Assembly (NCBI RefSeq): GCF_008327825.1
Contig: NZ_AP019827.1
Span: forward strand, 1,612,001 to 1,676,000
Length of the DNA stretch: 64,000 nucleotides
Origin: Leptotrichia shahii
GTDB taxonomy: Bacteria; Fusobacteriota; Fusobacteriia; Fusobacteriales; Leptotrichiaceae
Direction: 5' to 3'
Positions 45,474-54,644 of this stretch are shown piece after piece (the stretch's first letter is position 1; each line of letters begins with the position of its first letter). Position numbers and translations under genes: made by a program. The notes beneath the pieces are model-generated. The model did no database searches and was not told the DNA's origin. It saw nothing but the letters and a program-made list of their open reading frames with translations.

Positions 45474-47876
45474 ATGAGAGAATTTGTTTTAAAAAGCGAA
45501 AGAGTAAAGAAACTAAGAGAATCAGCTTTATCAAAATTTCCTGGTGTCAGTGTCGAAAGAGGAAGGCTTTTAACAAAAGTATATAAAGAGCATGAAGGAA
45601 AATCCAAATACATTGTTCGTGCTTATGCAGTTAAAGAAATTCTGGAAAATATGACAATTTACATAAAAGATGGGGAACTTATCGTAGGAAATCAGTCTGT
45701 AGATGAAAGAACAGCACCACTTTTCCCAGAATACGCAGTAGACTGGATTGTAGATGAAATTAATACAAAAGGAAACTTTGACCACCGTGATGGAGATAAA
45801 TTTAGAATTCCTGAAGAAGAAATTCCTGAACTTTTGGAAATATGTGAATGGTGGCATGGAAAGACATTAAAAGATAAAGCACACGCTCAGATGCCACAGG
45901 AAATAAAAGAAGCTGGAATTGCAAAAATTATTCATGGTGAAGGAAATATGACTTCTGGTGACGGACATATTGTACCTGATTTTAAAAAGGTTTTGACAAA
46001 AGGGCTAAAAGGTGTAATTGAAGAAGCTAAGGCTTCTATGGAAAAAGTAGACATTACAGTTTATGGCGGGTACAATAAAATTGATTTCCTGAAAGCAGTA
46101 CAAATTGTAGCACAGGCAACTATTGACTTTGCTCATAGATTTGCAAATTTGGCAAAGGAACTTGCTGAAAAGGAAACAGATCCTCAAAGAAAAGAAGAAT
46201 TACTTCAAATTCAGAAAAACTGTCTAAACGTACCTGAAAATCCTGCTCAGACATTTTGGGAAGGAGTACAGGCAATCTGGTTTATTCATTTAGTAATTCA
46301 GATTGAAAGCAACGGACATTCAGCTTCTCTTGGAAGAGTGGACCAATATTTATATCCACTTTACAAAAAAGATGTACTGGAAGGCGATTTAGACAGAGAA
46401 TTTGCAAAGGAAATGCTGCAATGTCTATGGGTAAAACTTTACTCTGTAATAAAAGTCCGTTCAACTTCACATTCTGGATATGGTGCAGGTTATCCGACTT
46501 ATCAGAATGTTACAATTGGAGGATCAACTCCAAGCGGAAAAGATTCTACAAATGAATTAAGCTATTTAATACTGGAAAGTGTTGGAGAAAATAAGCTTAC
46601 ACAGCCAAACCTGTCAGCAAGATTTCACATAAATTCTCCAGAAAAATTTATCAGAAAATGTGCCGAAGTAGCAGCAACTGGTTATGGAATGCCTGCAATG
46701 CATACAGATGAAATAATAGTTCCTGCATTGTTAAACAAAGGCGTAAAAATTGAAGATGCCTACAATTATTCAATGGTTGGATGTGTAGAAGTGGCTGTTC
46801 CTGGAAAATGGGGTTACAGATGTACAGGAATGACTTTCCTGAACTTTGTAAAAGCAACTGAGCTTGTGTTAAACGACGGTTATGATGCCAGAACTGGACT
46901 TCAATTACTAAAAGCTGGAAAACTGACTGACTACGAAACTTATGAGGACTTGTGGGAAGCATGGAAAAAATATATGAAACACTATACAAAACTGTCTGTT
47001 GCACTTGATGCATTGGCTGATACACATTTAGAAGATTTTCCTGATATTTTATTATCAAGTTTAGTTGATGACTGTATTGGCAGAGGACTTTCTGCAAAAG
47101 AAGGCGGAGCTGTCTATGACATTATTTCAGGACTCCAAGTTGGAATTGCAAATGCTGCAAATTCACTATATGCTCTAAAAACAACTGTTTTTGATAAAAA
47201 AATCCTAACAAAAGAAGAAGTTTACAATGCACTTCAGACAAATTATGAAGGTGAGAACGGGGAAAGAATCAGAAAAATATTGTTAGAAGTGCCTAAATAT
47301 GGTAATGATATTGATGAAGTGGATGAATTTGCTACGAACATCTACTGGACATATATTGACGAAATTCAGAAATATCATAATACAAGATATGGAAGAGGAC
47401 CAATTAACGGTGGTTACGGAGTTTCAACATCTGGAATTTCTTCAAATGTTCCGATGGGAACAGTGAGCGGTGCGACTCCAGACGGAAGATACGCTTATAC
47501 TCCTGCAGCAGAAGGAGGTTCTCCAACTCAAGGAACTGACACAAACGGTCCAACAGCAGTATTAAATTCTGTAAACAAATTGCCAACTCTGATGATTACA
47601 GGTGGACAGTTATTAAATCAAAAATATTCACCAGAATTAGTAAATACTCCAGAACAGTTTGAAAAATTTGTAAATATAATAAAATCATTTATAAGTTCAA
47701 AAGGATGGCATATCCAATTTAACATTATTTCAGGAAAAACATTAAAACAGGCTCAAATTGAACCTGAAAAACATAGAGATATAATAGTAAGAGTTGCTGG
47801 ATACTGTGCTCAATTTGTTACACTTGACAGAACTACACAAAATGATATTATTTCGAGAACTGAACAAAGAATATAA
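45474..47876 (+). CDS. glycyl radical enzyme, PflD/YbiW-like
   Basis: 800 aa. The active-site thiyl is Cys437 in MVGCVEVAVPGK, with Glu439 forming the Cys-x-Glu motif typical of dehydratase/lyase members and unlike pyruvate formate-lyase (adjacent Cys-Cys). The radical Gly is Gly776 in RVAGYCAQF. SHSGYGAGYPTYQNVTIGG and LTQPNLSARFH are conserved. Start at 45474 follows GGAGGG; a TTG at 45459 is inside the ribosome binding site. With an FSA-type aldolase next door it recalls E. coli ybiWY-fsaA and pflDC-fsaB. A substrate such as a polyol phosphate is inferred, not shown. Confidence 0.9.
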   Translation: MREFVLKSERVKKLRESALSKFPGVSVERGRLLTKVYKEHEGKSKYIVRAYAVKEILENMTIYIKDGELIVGNQSVDERTAPLFPEYAVDWIVDEINTKGNFDHRDGDKFRIPEEEIPELLEICEWWHGKTLKDKAHAQMPQEIKEAGIAKIIHGEGNMTSGDGHIVPDFKKVLTKGLKGVIEEAKASMEKVDITVYGGYNKIDFLKAVQIVAQATIDFAHRFANLAKELAEKETDPQRKEELLQIQKNCLNVPENPAQTFWEGVQAIWFIHLVIQIESNGHSASLGRVDQYLYPLYKKDVLEGDLDREFAKEMLQCLWVKLYSVIKVRSTSHSGYGAGYPTYQNVTIGGSTPSGKDSTNELSYLILESVGENKLTQPNLSARFHINSPEKFIRKCAEVAATGYGMPAMHTDEIIVPALLNKGVKIEDAYNYSMVGCVEVAVPGKWGYRCTGMTFLNFVKATELVLNDGYDARTGLQLLKAGKLTDYETYEDLWEAWKKYMKHYTKLSVALDALADTHLEDFPDILLSSLVDDCIGRGLSAKEGGAVYDIISGLQVGIANAANSLYALKTTVFDKKILTKEEVYNALQTNYEGENGERIRKILLEVPKYGNDIDEVDEFATNIYWTYIDEIQKYHNTRYGRGPINGGYGVSTSGISSNVPMGTVSGATPDGRYAYTPAAEGGSPTQGTDTNGPTAVLNSVNKLPTLMITGGQLLNQKYSPELVNTPEQFEKFVNIIKSFISSKGWHIQFNIISGKTLKQAQIEPEKHRDIIVRVAGYCAQFVTLDRTTQNDIISRTEQRI

Positions 47877-47908
47877 ATACATATTTTTTATGGATAAGTT
47901 TTCTCTTT

Positions 47909-47949
47909 ATACAAGGAGCTAGTGATTTCAGCTTCTTGTATTTTTTTTT
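47909..47949 (+). terminator. strong terminator of the glycyl radical enzyme operon
   Basis: ATACAAGGAGCT, 9-nt loop, AGCTTCTTGTAT (one G-T pair) followed by nine T. Confidence 0.92.
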
Positions 47950-47981
47950 ACATTGACGAATTATTAGTTTTATAAGAGACC

Positions 47982-48063
47982 TGTTCGATAACTATACAAA
48001 CTTAGAATTTAATAAAATAAATATCTTGAAGCAAGGGGTCTTGACCCCTTGTATAATCGAACA
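47982..48063 (+). repeat. R1 element, complete 82-bp copy
   Basis: Ends TGTTCGATAAC and TAATCGAACA are inverted repeats (8 bp perfect). Internal ATACAAACTTAGAATTTAAT is shared with 38793; the core CAAGGGGTC-TT-GACCCCTTG (48032-48051) is perfect. Reference copy of the family. An IS630-type transposase remnant begins ~50 bp downstream. Confidence 0.75.
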
Positions 48064-48115
48064 TATCTAATATAAATATCTATCTATAAGTACTTGTTTA
48101 AAAAAGAAAGAAAAA

Positions 48116-48273
48116 AAGTTTATACATCTATTTAAAAAATTAAAGAAAAATATGGTAATAGTAATAGATAATGCCAGATTTTATAGAAAAAGGGTATTAG
48201 AAAAAACATAGCCCATAATTTTAATATACTCGAAGAGGCAGTCATCTCTGATTTATTTGATAATTTTAAATAG
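48116..48273 (+). pseudogene. IS630-family transposase remnant
   Basis: One frame reads FIHLFKKLKKNMVIVIDNAR then FYRKRVLEKT and a stop: the catalytic 'DNARxH' region of IS630/Tc1-type transposases. Directly after, in another frame, HNFNILEEAVISDLFDNFK and a stop is the usual C-terminal end of such transposases. The 'YLPPYSPELNPIE' segment between them is deleted. Not functional. Confidence 0.75.
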
Positions 48274-48309
48274 GTTTAACTATACAAAAAAATTTTAATT
48301 TCAATAAAT

Positions 48310-48353
48310 AAAAAATGTACCTTTAAACATTATAGTTTATTGATACATTTTTT
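48310..48353 (-). terminator. terminator after the AhpF-N-like gene
   Basis: AAAAAATGTA...TACATTTTTT stem with loop CCTTTAAACATTATAGTTTA, nearly the same as 42259-42302 including the loop. ~90 bp past the stop on the minus strand. Confidence 0.7.
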
Positions 48354-48444
48354 AATTAATTTATAATTTCACAAGTTTTTTATTTTCTCTTTTCACAGAT
48401 TTTATTTTTTAGATAAATCAATTTTTTATTACTTTAACCTTATT

Positions 48445-49077
48445 TTATACATTAGCAATAAGATTTATCAACTCTTCAATAGTTTTAGCACCAACTGATT
48501 TTTGCTCTCCATTTATAAATACAACTGGTACTGCCTGAATATCCTTTTCCTTTGCTTCTTCAAAGAATACTGCACTATCAACCATTGTTACTGTAATATT
48601 CTTATTATATGTTGAAATAAGATTTAAAGCTTGAATTACATCTGGACAATGTGTACAAGATAATGAAACAAATGTCTCAACATTTAAAGGCTTATCAACA
48701 GACTCAACTTTTGAAAGCTGATCTCCTTCTAATTTTTTCCCAAGCCCAGCTAATCCTAAAACTGCTAGAATAAAGCTGTTAAATTCATGTCCGCCAGGAA
48801 TTCCTGAAAAATTAATTCCCGTATTTTCTCCATCCTTTAAAATTGTAAAAGATGTTGGACGAGTAATATTCGCTCTATCTAAATCAGCCTTATCATTTTC
48901 AAACGACTTTTTCACATAGTTTACTTTTTCAGAAATTGCATCAACTTCTTTTAGAAAACTATCTAATTCCTTTGATTTTTCACTATCATCTAAAAATGCG
49001 GCCAATTCAATATTTGCGTTGATTTTATCAAAATACCCTTTTAGCTGCTCTACAATATTACTATCTAATAAAGCCAT
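48445..49077 (-). CDS. free-standing AhpF N-terminal-like dithiol protein
   Basis: 210 aa with two thioredoxin folds like the first ~200 residues of AhpF: a fold without Cys, then one with the CxxC in VSLSCTHCPDVIQALN, followed by VDSAVFFEEAKEKDIQAVPV and the cis-Pro region. The flavin and NADH domains of AhpF are absent. It probably passes electrons from a separate thioredoxin reductase-like protein to AhpC. It is 59 bp after ahpC on the same strand. GGAGGG upstream. Confidence 0.87.
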   Translation of the reverse strand: MALLDSNIVEQLKGYFDKINANIELAAFLDDSEKSKELDSFLKEVDAISEKVNYVKKSFENDKADLDRANITRPTSFTILKDGENTGINFSGIPGGHEFNSFILAVLGLAGLGKKLEGDQLSKVESVDKPLNVETFVSLSCTHCPDVIQALNLISTYNKNITVTMVDSAVFFEEAKEKDIQAVPVVFINGEQKSVGAKTIEELINLIANV

Positions 49078-49136
49078 TTTCCCTCCTTCTAAGTAATTTT
49101 TTTACAATTTATTTTTTTATAATTATCATAAAATTT

Positions 49137-49703
49137 TTAGATTTTACCTACTAGGTCTAATCCTGGTTTTAAAGTAGCTTCTCCTTCTTTCCATTTTGCT
49201 GGACAAACTAACCCTGGATTATCAGCTACGAATTTTGCAGCTTTTGCTCTTCTTACAAGTTCTGAGGCATCTCTTCCGATTCCTTCATCATTTACTTCAT
49301 AAGCAACGATTTTTCCTTCTGGATTTATGATAAATGTTCCTCTGTAGGCAAGTCCACTTTCTTCATTTAATACTTCAAATTCTCTTGAAATAGCTTTTGT
49401 TGGATCTCCAATCATTGTAAATTTAACTTTTCCGATTGCTTCAGAATGATCATGCCAAGCCTTGTGTGTAAAATGAGTATCAGTACTTACTGAATAAACA
49501 TTAAATCCTAATTTTTCCAATTCTTCCCTATGATCTTCCAAATCTTCCAATTCTGTAGGACATACAAAAGTAAAGTCAGCTGGGTAAAAAACCACAACAT
49601 TCCATTTTCCTAAAAAGTCCTTTTCAAAGTTTACTTCTCTAAATTCTTCATTTTGGTAAGCCTGTGCTGTAAAGTTTTCAATTTTTTTTCCTATTAGTGA
49701 CAT
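49137..49703 (-). CDS. ahpC: alkyl hydroperoxide reductase, peroxiredoxin subunit
   Basis: 188 aa typical 2-Cys peroxiredoxin. Peroxidatic Cys48 in [15 protein letters not shown], resolving Cys167 in [14 protein letters not shown], and [10 protein letters not shown]. Reduces hydrogen peroxide and organic hydroperoxides. GGAGGA upstream, and a near-consensus promoter at 49770-49797. First gene of a two-gene unit with the AhpF-N-like protein. Confidence 0.97.
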   Translation of the reverse strand: MSLIGKKIENFTAQAYQNEEFREVNFEKDFLGKWNVVVFYPADFTFVCPTELEDLEDHREELEKLGFNVYSVSTDTHFTHKAWHDHSEAIGKVKFTMIGDPTKAISREFEVLNEESGLAYRGTFIINPEGKIVAYEVNDEGIGRDASELVRRAKAAKFVADNPGLVCPAKWKEGEATLKPGLDLVGKI

Positions 49704-49769
49704 AATTTCCTCCTAATTATTAATATTATTATTTTTAATTTGAAATGATTACAATTATTTCTTAATTAC

Positions 49770-49797
49770 ATTATATCATAAAATATTAATTTGTCAA
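49770..49797 (-). promoter_or_regulatory. promoter of ahpC
   Basis: On the minus strand TTGACA (49797-49792), 16-bp spacer, TATAAT (49775-49770), about 65 bp before the ahpC ATG. Confidence 0.85.
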
Positions 49798-49826
49798 ATA
49801 ATTTTTTTTTGCATTTCATTTTTTTT

Positions 49827-50684
49827 CTAATGCAGCTGATCAAATCCTTCACCAAAGACTTTTGTTGTATCTGTAACTGTAACAAAAGCTGTTGGATCAT
49901 GCATTTTTAAAAATTTTCTTAATTGTATAAATTGTCTTCTTTCAATGATTGTAAGCAGAATATCCTTTTCAGTTCCAGAATATCCTCCTATTCCTTTTAA
50001 AATAGTGCATCCTCTGTCAAAGTCCTTTAAAATATAATTTAATACAAGATCCTTATTGGAAGTAATAACCATAATCTGTTTACGTGAATTAAATCCTTCA
50101 ATAAATTTATCTGTAATAAATCCTGTTACATAAACACTTAATAGTCCAACAAGCCCCAATTCCACACCAAATGCAAAAATTGCCAAAAGAGTAACAATAG
50201 CATCAACAATGAAACTGGACATTCCGTAGCCGATGTGGCAATACTTGTTAATAATTCTCGCAATTATTGAAGTTCCGCCTGTGGAAGCCTCATATAAATA
50301 AATAATTGTTATTCCTAAGGCACAAATTGCACTTCCAAAAACTGTGGCTAGAAATATGTCTTTAGTAATAGTGTAATTGGGATAATATTTTTCAAAAACA
50401 GAAAGAAAAAAAGATAAAAGTACAGTTGCATAAATGCTCTTAAATCCAAAATGTCCGCTAATTACGATAAAGGCTAAAGCAAATAAAATTAGATTGCTAA
50501 TAGCGACAAAAAGTCCTGTAGGAAAGCCAAATAAGCTATTTATAACCAAAGCTAGCCCTGTTACTCCTCCACTTGCTATTTTATTTGGGAAAAAGAAAAA
50601 CTGTAATCCCATTGCAAGAAAAAGAGTTCCTATTCCAATTAAAAAATATTCCTTGATTAATTTAAAAATTGTTTTTTTATTCAT
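49827..50684 (-). CDS. YitT family membrane protein (DUF161/DUF2179)
   Basis: 285 aa. Five or six membrane helices with FLMAxGLQFFFFPNKIASGG-type N-terminus, then VTGLALVINSLFGFPTG, YEASTGGTSIIARIINKYCH and GLLSVYVTGFITDKFIEGF. The cytosolic C-terminal domain holds KDFDRGCTILKGIGGYSG and VTDTTKVFGEGF, the DUF2179 pattern. Function unknown; sometimes proposed to be a transporter. Confidence 0.9.
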   Translation of the reverse strand: MNKKTIFKLIKEYFLIGIGTLFLAMGLQFFFFPNKIASGGVTGLALVINSLFGFPTGLFVAISNLILFALAFIVISGHFGFKSIYATVLLSFFLSVFEKYYPNYTITKDIFLATVFGSAICALGITIIYLYEASTGGTSIIARIINKYCHIGYGMSSFIVDAIVTLLAIFAFGVELGLVGLLSVYVTGFITDKFIEGFNSRKQIMVITSNKDLVLNYILKDFDRGCTILKGIGGYSGTEKDILLTIIERRQFIQLRKFLKMHDPTAFVTVTDTTKVFGEGFDQLH

Positions 50685-50799
50685 AAAATACTCCCTTCAT
50701 AAAGAAATTAAAAAAATAAATGAAAATAAAAAACGAAGCTACTTAAAAAAATTTATTCGATAAACACTATTCTTTTTTCGCTTCGCTTAAATTTACTCA

Positions 50800-52587
50800 T
50801 TAGTATAAATTCAATTTATATGTTAAATAGTATAATGGTTTGTTTTGATTCTGCATTGCAAAGTCATATTCATTGAATACATTTTTTGCTTGCGGAATAT
50901 TTTTTTGAAGCTGTGCAGACAAACTGAACTTTTCAGCAATCATTTTTGTAAGAGCTTTTAACTTTTTAGAAAAATCTTCTTCCAAATAAATATTTTCCAC
51001 AGCGTAATTATTACGTAATCCCAAATCTCTTGCCATTATTTTTATAACTTCATCAAGACTTGCAATTCCATCAACCAAATTTATATTTTTAGCTTCATCA
51101 CCGAGCCATATTTTACCTTGTGCATAATTTTCAAGAGTATTTTCATCAATTTTACGGCTTTTAGAAACACGTGATTTAAATTCACTGTATGTTTCTTGCA
51201 TTGATTGGGTAATTTTATCACGAGATTCTTGTGATAATGGTGCAAAACTATCATTAATGTCTGAATATTTACCCTTTGAAATTGAATTTGAATGAACTCC
51301 AAATTTTTCTTGTGCATTGTAAAATTTTGGAATCATTGAAACTACGCCGATTGAGCCTGTAATTGTCGCATTATTGGCAAATACCTTATTTCCTGCCATT
51401 GAGATGTAATAACCTCCAGAAGCTGTGGTATCTGACATTGAAACATAAATTGGAATATTTAATTTTGTCAATTCCTGATAGATTACTTCAGAAGCTAGAG
51501 CTGAACCTCCGCCTGAATTTACACGAAGCACGATACCTCTTAAATTTTTAGTTTGCATTGCTTTTTCAACTTTTTCTAAAATATTGTCGGGAGTTATGAC
51601 ACCTTCCGTAACTCCATTTGGATCGTACATAATTGAACCTTCGGCATAAATTACAGCGATAGTTCCATTTCTAGGATTCCCCACTTTTTCATCCTTTACC
51701 CTTTTTTCATAATAGTCAGTAATATCTGCAACATTATCTTCTCGAATATTTAAACGTTTTGTGAAATCAGAAAATTGTTCCAACTTGTCAACTAAGTTTT
51801 TATCACGTGCGGCAAATGGTGTTAAATTAGTGTCAGTTCCATTTACAATATCGTTATTTAGTATATTTTTGTCAATTTTACGATTTTTAGAAACATCTTC
51901 AATAAATTTACCATATCTATTTTCCAAGATTCTTGTAAGTTCAGAACGTAATTCAGGAGTCATCTCATTTCCAGTATAATTTTCCCCATAAGACTTGTAA
52001 TTTCCAATACGGACAACTTCCATATTCACTCCTAGTTTATCCAAAAGACCTTTATAATACATATCTGAATAATGATAACCTGTCAAATCCAAACTTGCTG
52101 AAGCAGATGGAATCATTACAACTTCATTTGCAATGGAAGCTAATTTATAATTGGCATTTGTAATATAAGCTCCAAAAGCATATATTTTTTTATTGTTCGC
52201 CTTTAATTCCTCAAATTTCTTTGACAATTCCTCTACTTTCGCAGATGACAGATTTACTGTGTCTAAAGCGATGATAACTCCCTTTACCTGATTATTTTTC
52301 TTTATGTCATCTAAGCTGTTTAAAACGTCCATATAGGATAAATTTTCTCTATCTGAGAGAAAATCTGAACCTATAACTTTATCCTCAACAACGTCAGAAA
52401 CATTAAAAAGTATATATTCATAACTTTTTTTAACATTTTCATTTTTATTTTTTGAATTAACAACAGCAATTATTGACATTCCGATAATAAAAATTATAAA
52501 TATTGATAATGAAAGTTTTAAAAAAAATGAATATATTTCTTTTGCTGTGAATATTAAAAATTTTTTGAAAAAATCCCAAAATTTCAT
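50800..52587 (-). CDS. sppA: signal peptide peptidase SppA (67K type)
   Basis: 595 aa membrane-anchored serine protease with two tandem ClpP-like domains. One membrane helix at about 20-43 (LSIFIIFIIGMSIIAVV). The N-domain holds the general base Lys in VRIGNYKSYGENYTGNEM; the C-domain has the nucleophile Ser in VNSGGGSALASEVIYQEL and TASGGYYISMAGNKV, TGSIGVVSM. Degrades cleaved signal peptides. GGAGG upstream. Confidence 0.94.
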   Translation of the reverse strand: MKFWDFFKKFLIFTAKEIYSFFLKLSLSIFIIFIIGMSIIAVVNSKNKNENVKKSYEYILFNVSDVVEDKVIGSDFLSDRENLSYMDVLNSLDDIKKNNQVKGVIIALDTVNLSSAKVEELSKKFEELKANNKKIYAFGAYITNANYKLASIANEVVMIPSASASLDLTGYHYSDMYYKGLLDKLGVNMEVVRIGNYKSYGENYTGNEMTPELRSELTRILENRYGKFIEDVSKNRKIDKNILNNDIVNGTDTNLTPFAARDKNLVDKLEQFSDFTKRLNIREDNVADITDYYEKRVKDEKVGNPRNGTIAVIYAEGSIMYDPNGVTEGVITPDNILEKVEKAMQTKNLRGIVLRVNSGGGSALASEVIYQELTKLNIPIYVSMSDTTASGGYYISMAGNKVFANNATITGSIGVVSMIPKFYNAQEKFGVHSNSISKGKYSDINDSFAPLSQESRDKITQSMQETYSEFKSRVSKSRKIDENTLENYAQGKIWLGDEAKNINLVDGIASLDEVIKIMARDLGLRNNYAVENIYLEEDFSKKLKALTKMIAEKFSLSAQLQKNIPQAKNVFNEYDFAMQNQNKPLYYLTYKLNLY

Positions 52588-52844
52588 TTTTTATTTTCCT
52601 CCTTGTATTTATATAATTTAATAATTTGCAAAAGTTTAGAAAGTTTTATTAAAATTTAAATTTTTCCTTTGTATTTTACTGTTTTCACTTTTACAATCAT
52701 CTATTTTGCACATTGCTATAAATATGACAAATTATATCACTTTACAAAATAAATATCAATAAATTTTCTACTTGCCAAATATCTAAAATTATGCGATAAT
52801 TTAATATATATGTATAATTTGAATTAAAAAATGGAGGACTGAAA

Positions 52845-53120
52845 ATGAATGATAGAGTTGTTATTACAGTTATCGGAGCAGATAAAACTGGAATTGTTGC
52901 AAATGTTTCAACAAAATTAAGTGAATTAAACTTAAATATTATTGACATTACACAAAAGGTTTTTGAAGATGATATTTTTGCGATGATTATGCTTGTAGAA
53001 GCACCTAAAAATACAGACATAAAAGGGCTTCAGGAAGAATTTAAGGTCTTTGAAGATCAAATAGGTGTAAGAGTTTACCTGCAGCATGAAAATATTTTTA
53101 AAACTATGCACAGAATATAG
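52845..53120 (+). CDS. ACT domain protein, UPF0237 family
   Basis: 91 aa, a single ACT domain: VVITVIGADKTGIVANVSTK, LNIIDITQKVFEDDIFAMIM. Small-molecule sensing fold; the family is generally encoded just before UPF0210 (DUF711), as here (27 bp). GGAGG upstream and a TATAAT box near 52813. Confidence 0.93.
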   Translation: MNDRVVITVIGADKTGIVANVSTKLSELNLNIIDITQKVFEDDIFAMIMLVEAPKNTDIKGLQEEFKVFEDQIGVRVYLQHENIFKTMHRI

Positions 53121-53147
53121 TTCATTATTAAAATTTAGGAGGAAAAA

Positions 53148-54512
53148 ATGAATTTATTACCTGATGAGATACTGGAAACGATAGATATGGTTGAAATGCA
53201 GCATCTTGATGTAAGAACTGTAACAATGGGAATAAGTCTACTTGACTGCATTGATGCCAGTGCAGAAAAAACAGCAGAAAATATCTATAACAAAATTATA
53301 AAAAACGGAAAAGACTTAGTAAAAATAGCCAATGAAGTGGCAAGTAAATATAATATGCCAATTATAAATAAAAGAGTTTCAGTTACTCCAATTTCAATAA
53401 TTGGAAATGCAACAGATGCACAAGATTATACAATTTTTGCAAAAGCTCTTGACAAAGCGGCAAAGGAAATTGGAATTGACTTTATTGGAGGATTTTCAGC
53501 TCTTGTTGACAAAGGCTTTACAAAAGGCGATATTAATTTGATAAACAGTATTCCAAAAGCACTTTCAGAAACTGATAGAGTCTGCTCATCTGTAAACGTA
53601 GGTTCTACAAAATCTGGAATTAATTTGGATGCAGTAAAAATGATGGGAAAAACTGTAAAAGAGCTAGCTGAACTTTCAAAAGACAACGACGGATTAGCGG
53701 CGGCAAAATTTGTTGTATTTACAAATGCTGTTCCTGATAATCCATTTATGGCGGGAGCATTTCACGGAGTTGAAAATCCAGATATTGTCCTAAATGTTGG
53801 AATCAGCGGACCAGGAGTTGTAAGACATACACTTTCAAATATTTCAAAAACTGCGAAAATTGATGAAATAACAGAAGCCATTAAAAAAGTAAGTTTTAAA
53901 ATTACAAGAATGGGAGAATTAATCGGAAAGGAAGTTTCCGAAAGACTTGGAGTTGAATTTGGGATAATCGACTTATCACTTGCACCAACTCCAGCTGTGG
54001 GAGATAGCGTTGGAAACGTTTTGGAAGAATTTGGGCTGGAAGCAGTTGGGGCTTATGGAACAACGCTTGCACTTGCGATATTAAATGATGCTGTGAAAAA
54101 AGGCGGAGCAATGGCTGCAACTCGTGTTGGTGGCTTAACAGGAGCATTTATTCCAGTAAGTGAAGATCAGGGAATGATAGAAGCCACAAGCAAAGGTTAT
54201 TTAACACTTGAGAAATTAGAAGCAATGACTTGCGTATGCTCTGTTGGACTTGATATGATTGCTATTCCAGGAGATACTTCAGAAGCTGTAATTTCTGGAA
54301 TAATAGCTGATGAAATGGCAATTGGAATGGTAAATACAAAAACTACTGCAGTCAGAGTGATCCCAGTCCCAGGAAAAAAAGCTGGAGATAGAGTAGTATT
54401 TGGTGGACTTCTTGGAGAAGCTGATATAATAAACATAAACAATTTAGATTGTTCAGTATTAATAAACCGTGGTGGAAAAGTGGCACCTCCGATTCAGGCT
54501 TTAAAAAATTAA
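53148..54512 (+). CDS. UPF0210 (DUF711) family protein
   Basis: 454 aa. Starts [20 protein letters not shown] then MGISLLDC; conserved [54 protein letters not shown] and [12 protein letters not shown]. The fold resembles the PFL-like glycyl radical barrel but it has no glycyl radical motif. Biochemical role unknown. Paired with the ACT protein, which may regulate it; a terminator follows. Confidence 0.94.
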   Translation: MNLLPDEILETIDMVEMQHLDVRTVTMGISLLDCIDASAEKTAENIYNKIIKNGKDLVKIANEVASKYNMPIINKRVSVTPISIIGNATDAQDYTIFAKALDKAAKEIGIDFIGGFSALVDKGFTKGDINLINSIPKALSETDRVCSSVNVGSTKSGINLDAVKMMGKTVKELAELSKDNDGLAAAKFVVFTNAVPDNPFMAGAFHGVENPDIVLNVGISGPGVVRHTLSNISKTAKIDEITEAIKKVSFKITRMGELIGKEVSERLGVEFGIIDLSLAPTPAVGDSVGNVLEEFGLEAVGAYGTTLALAILNDAVKKGGAMAATRVGGLTGAFIPVSEDQGMIEATSKGYLTLEKLEAMTCVCSVGLDMIAIPGDTSEAVISGIIADEMAIGMVNTKTTAVRVIPVPGKKAGDRVVFGGLLGEADIININNLDCSVLINRGGKVAPPIQALKN

Positions 54513-54532
54513 TTAATAAAAAATATAAAAAT

Positions 54533-54567
54533 AAGAAAGTTAGGATTTATTCTTGACTTTCTTTTTA
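54533..54567 (+). terminator. terminator of the ACT-UPF0210 unit
   Basis: AAGAAAGT (54533-54540), 15-nt loop, ACTTTCTT (54556-54563) and T run. Confidence 0.8.
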
Positions 54568-54580
54568 ACAAAAGATAGTA

Positions 54581-54617
54581 AGAAGCCGCAGTCTTTCTAC
54601 AAGCGAAAGTAGTTCAC
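54581..54617 (+). other. structured leader segment, possible IS200/IS605 right-end relic
   Basis: AGAAGCCGCAGTCTTTC, 7-nt loop, GAAAGTAGTTCAC. A 'GAAGCC...hairpin...GTAGTTCAC' order is what I recall for right ends of IS605-type elements, where the TnpB guide RNA scaffold also ends. No tnpA or tnpB is near. Alternatively a leader hairpin of cbiT. Confidence 0.35.
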
Positions 54618-54644
54618 ACTACAAATAATAAAGGAGCTGTAAAA

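Noticed and set aside
45474-47876. Pyruvate formate-lyase
   Set aside because: The active site is Cys-x-Glu (GCVE) rather than adjacent Cys-Cys, and the radical motif is RVAGY, not RVSGY as in PFL.
53148-54512. UPF0210 protein as a glycyl radical enzyme
   Set aside because: No RVxGY-type motif at the C-terminus and no Cys motif; only the barrel fold is related.
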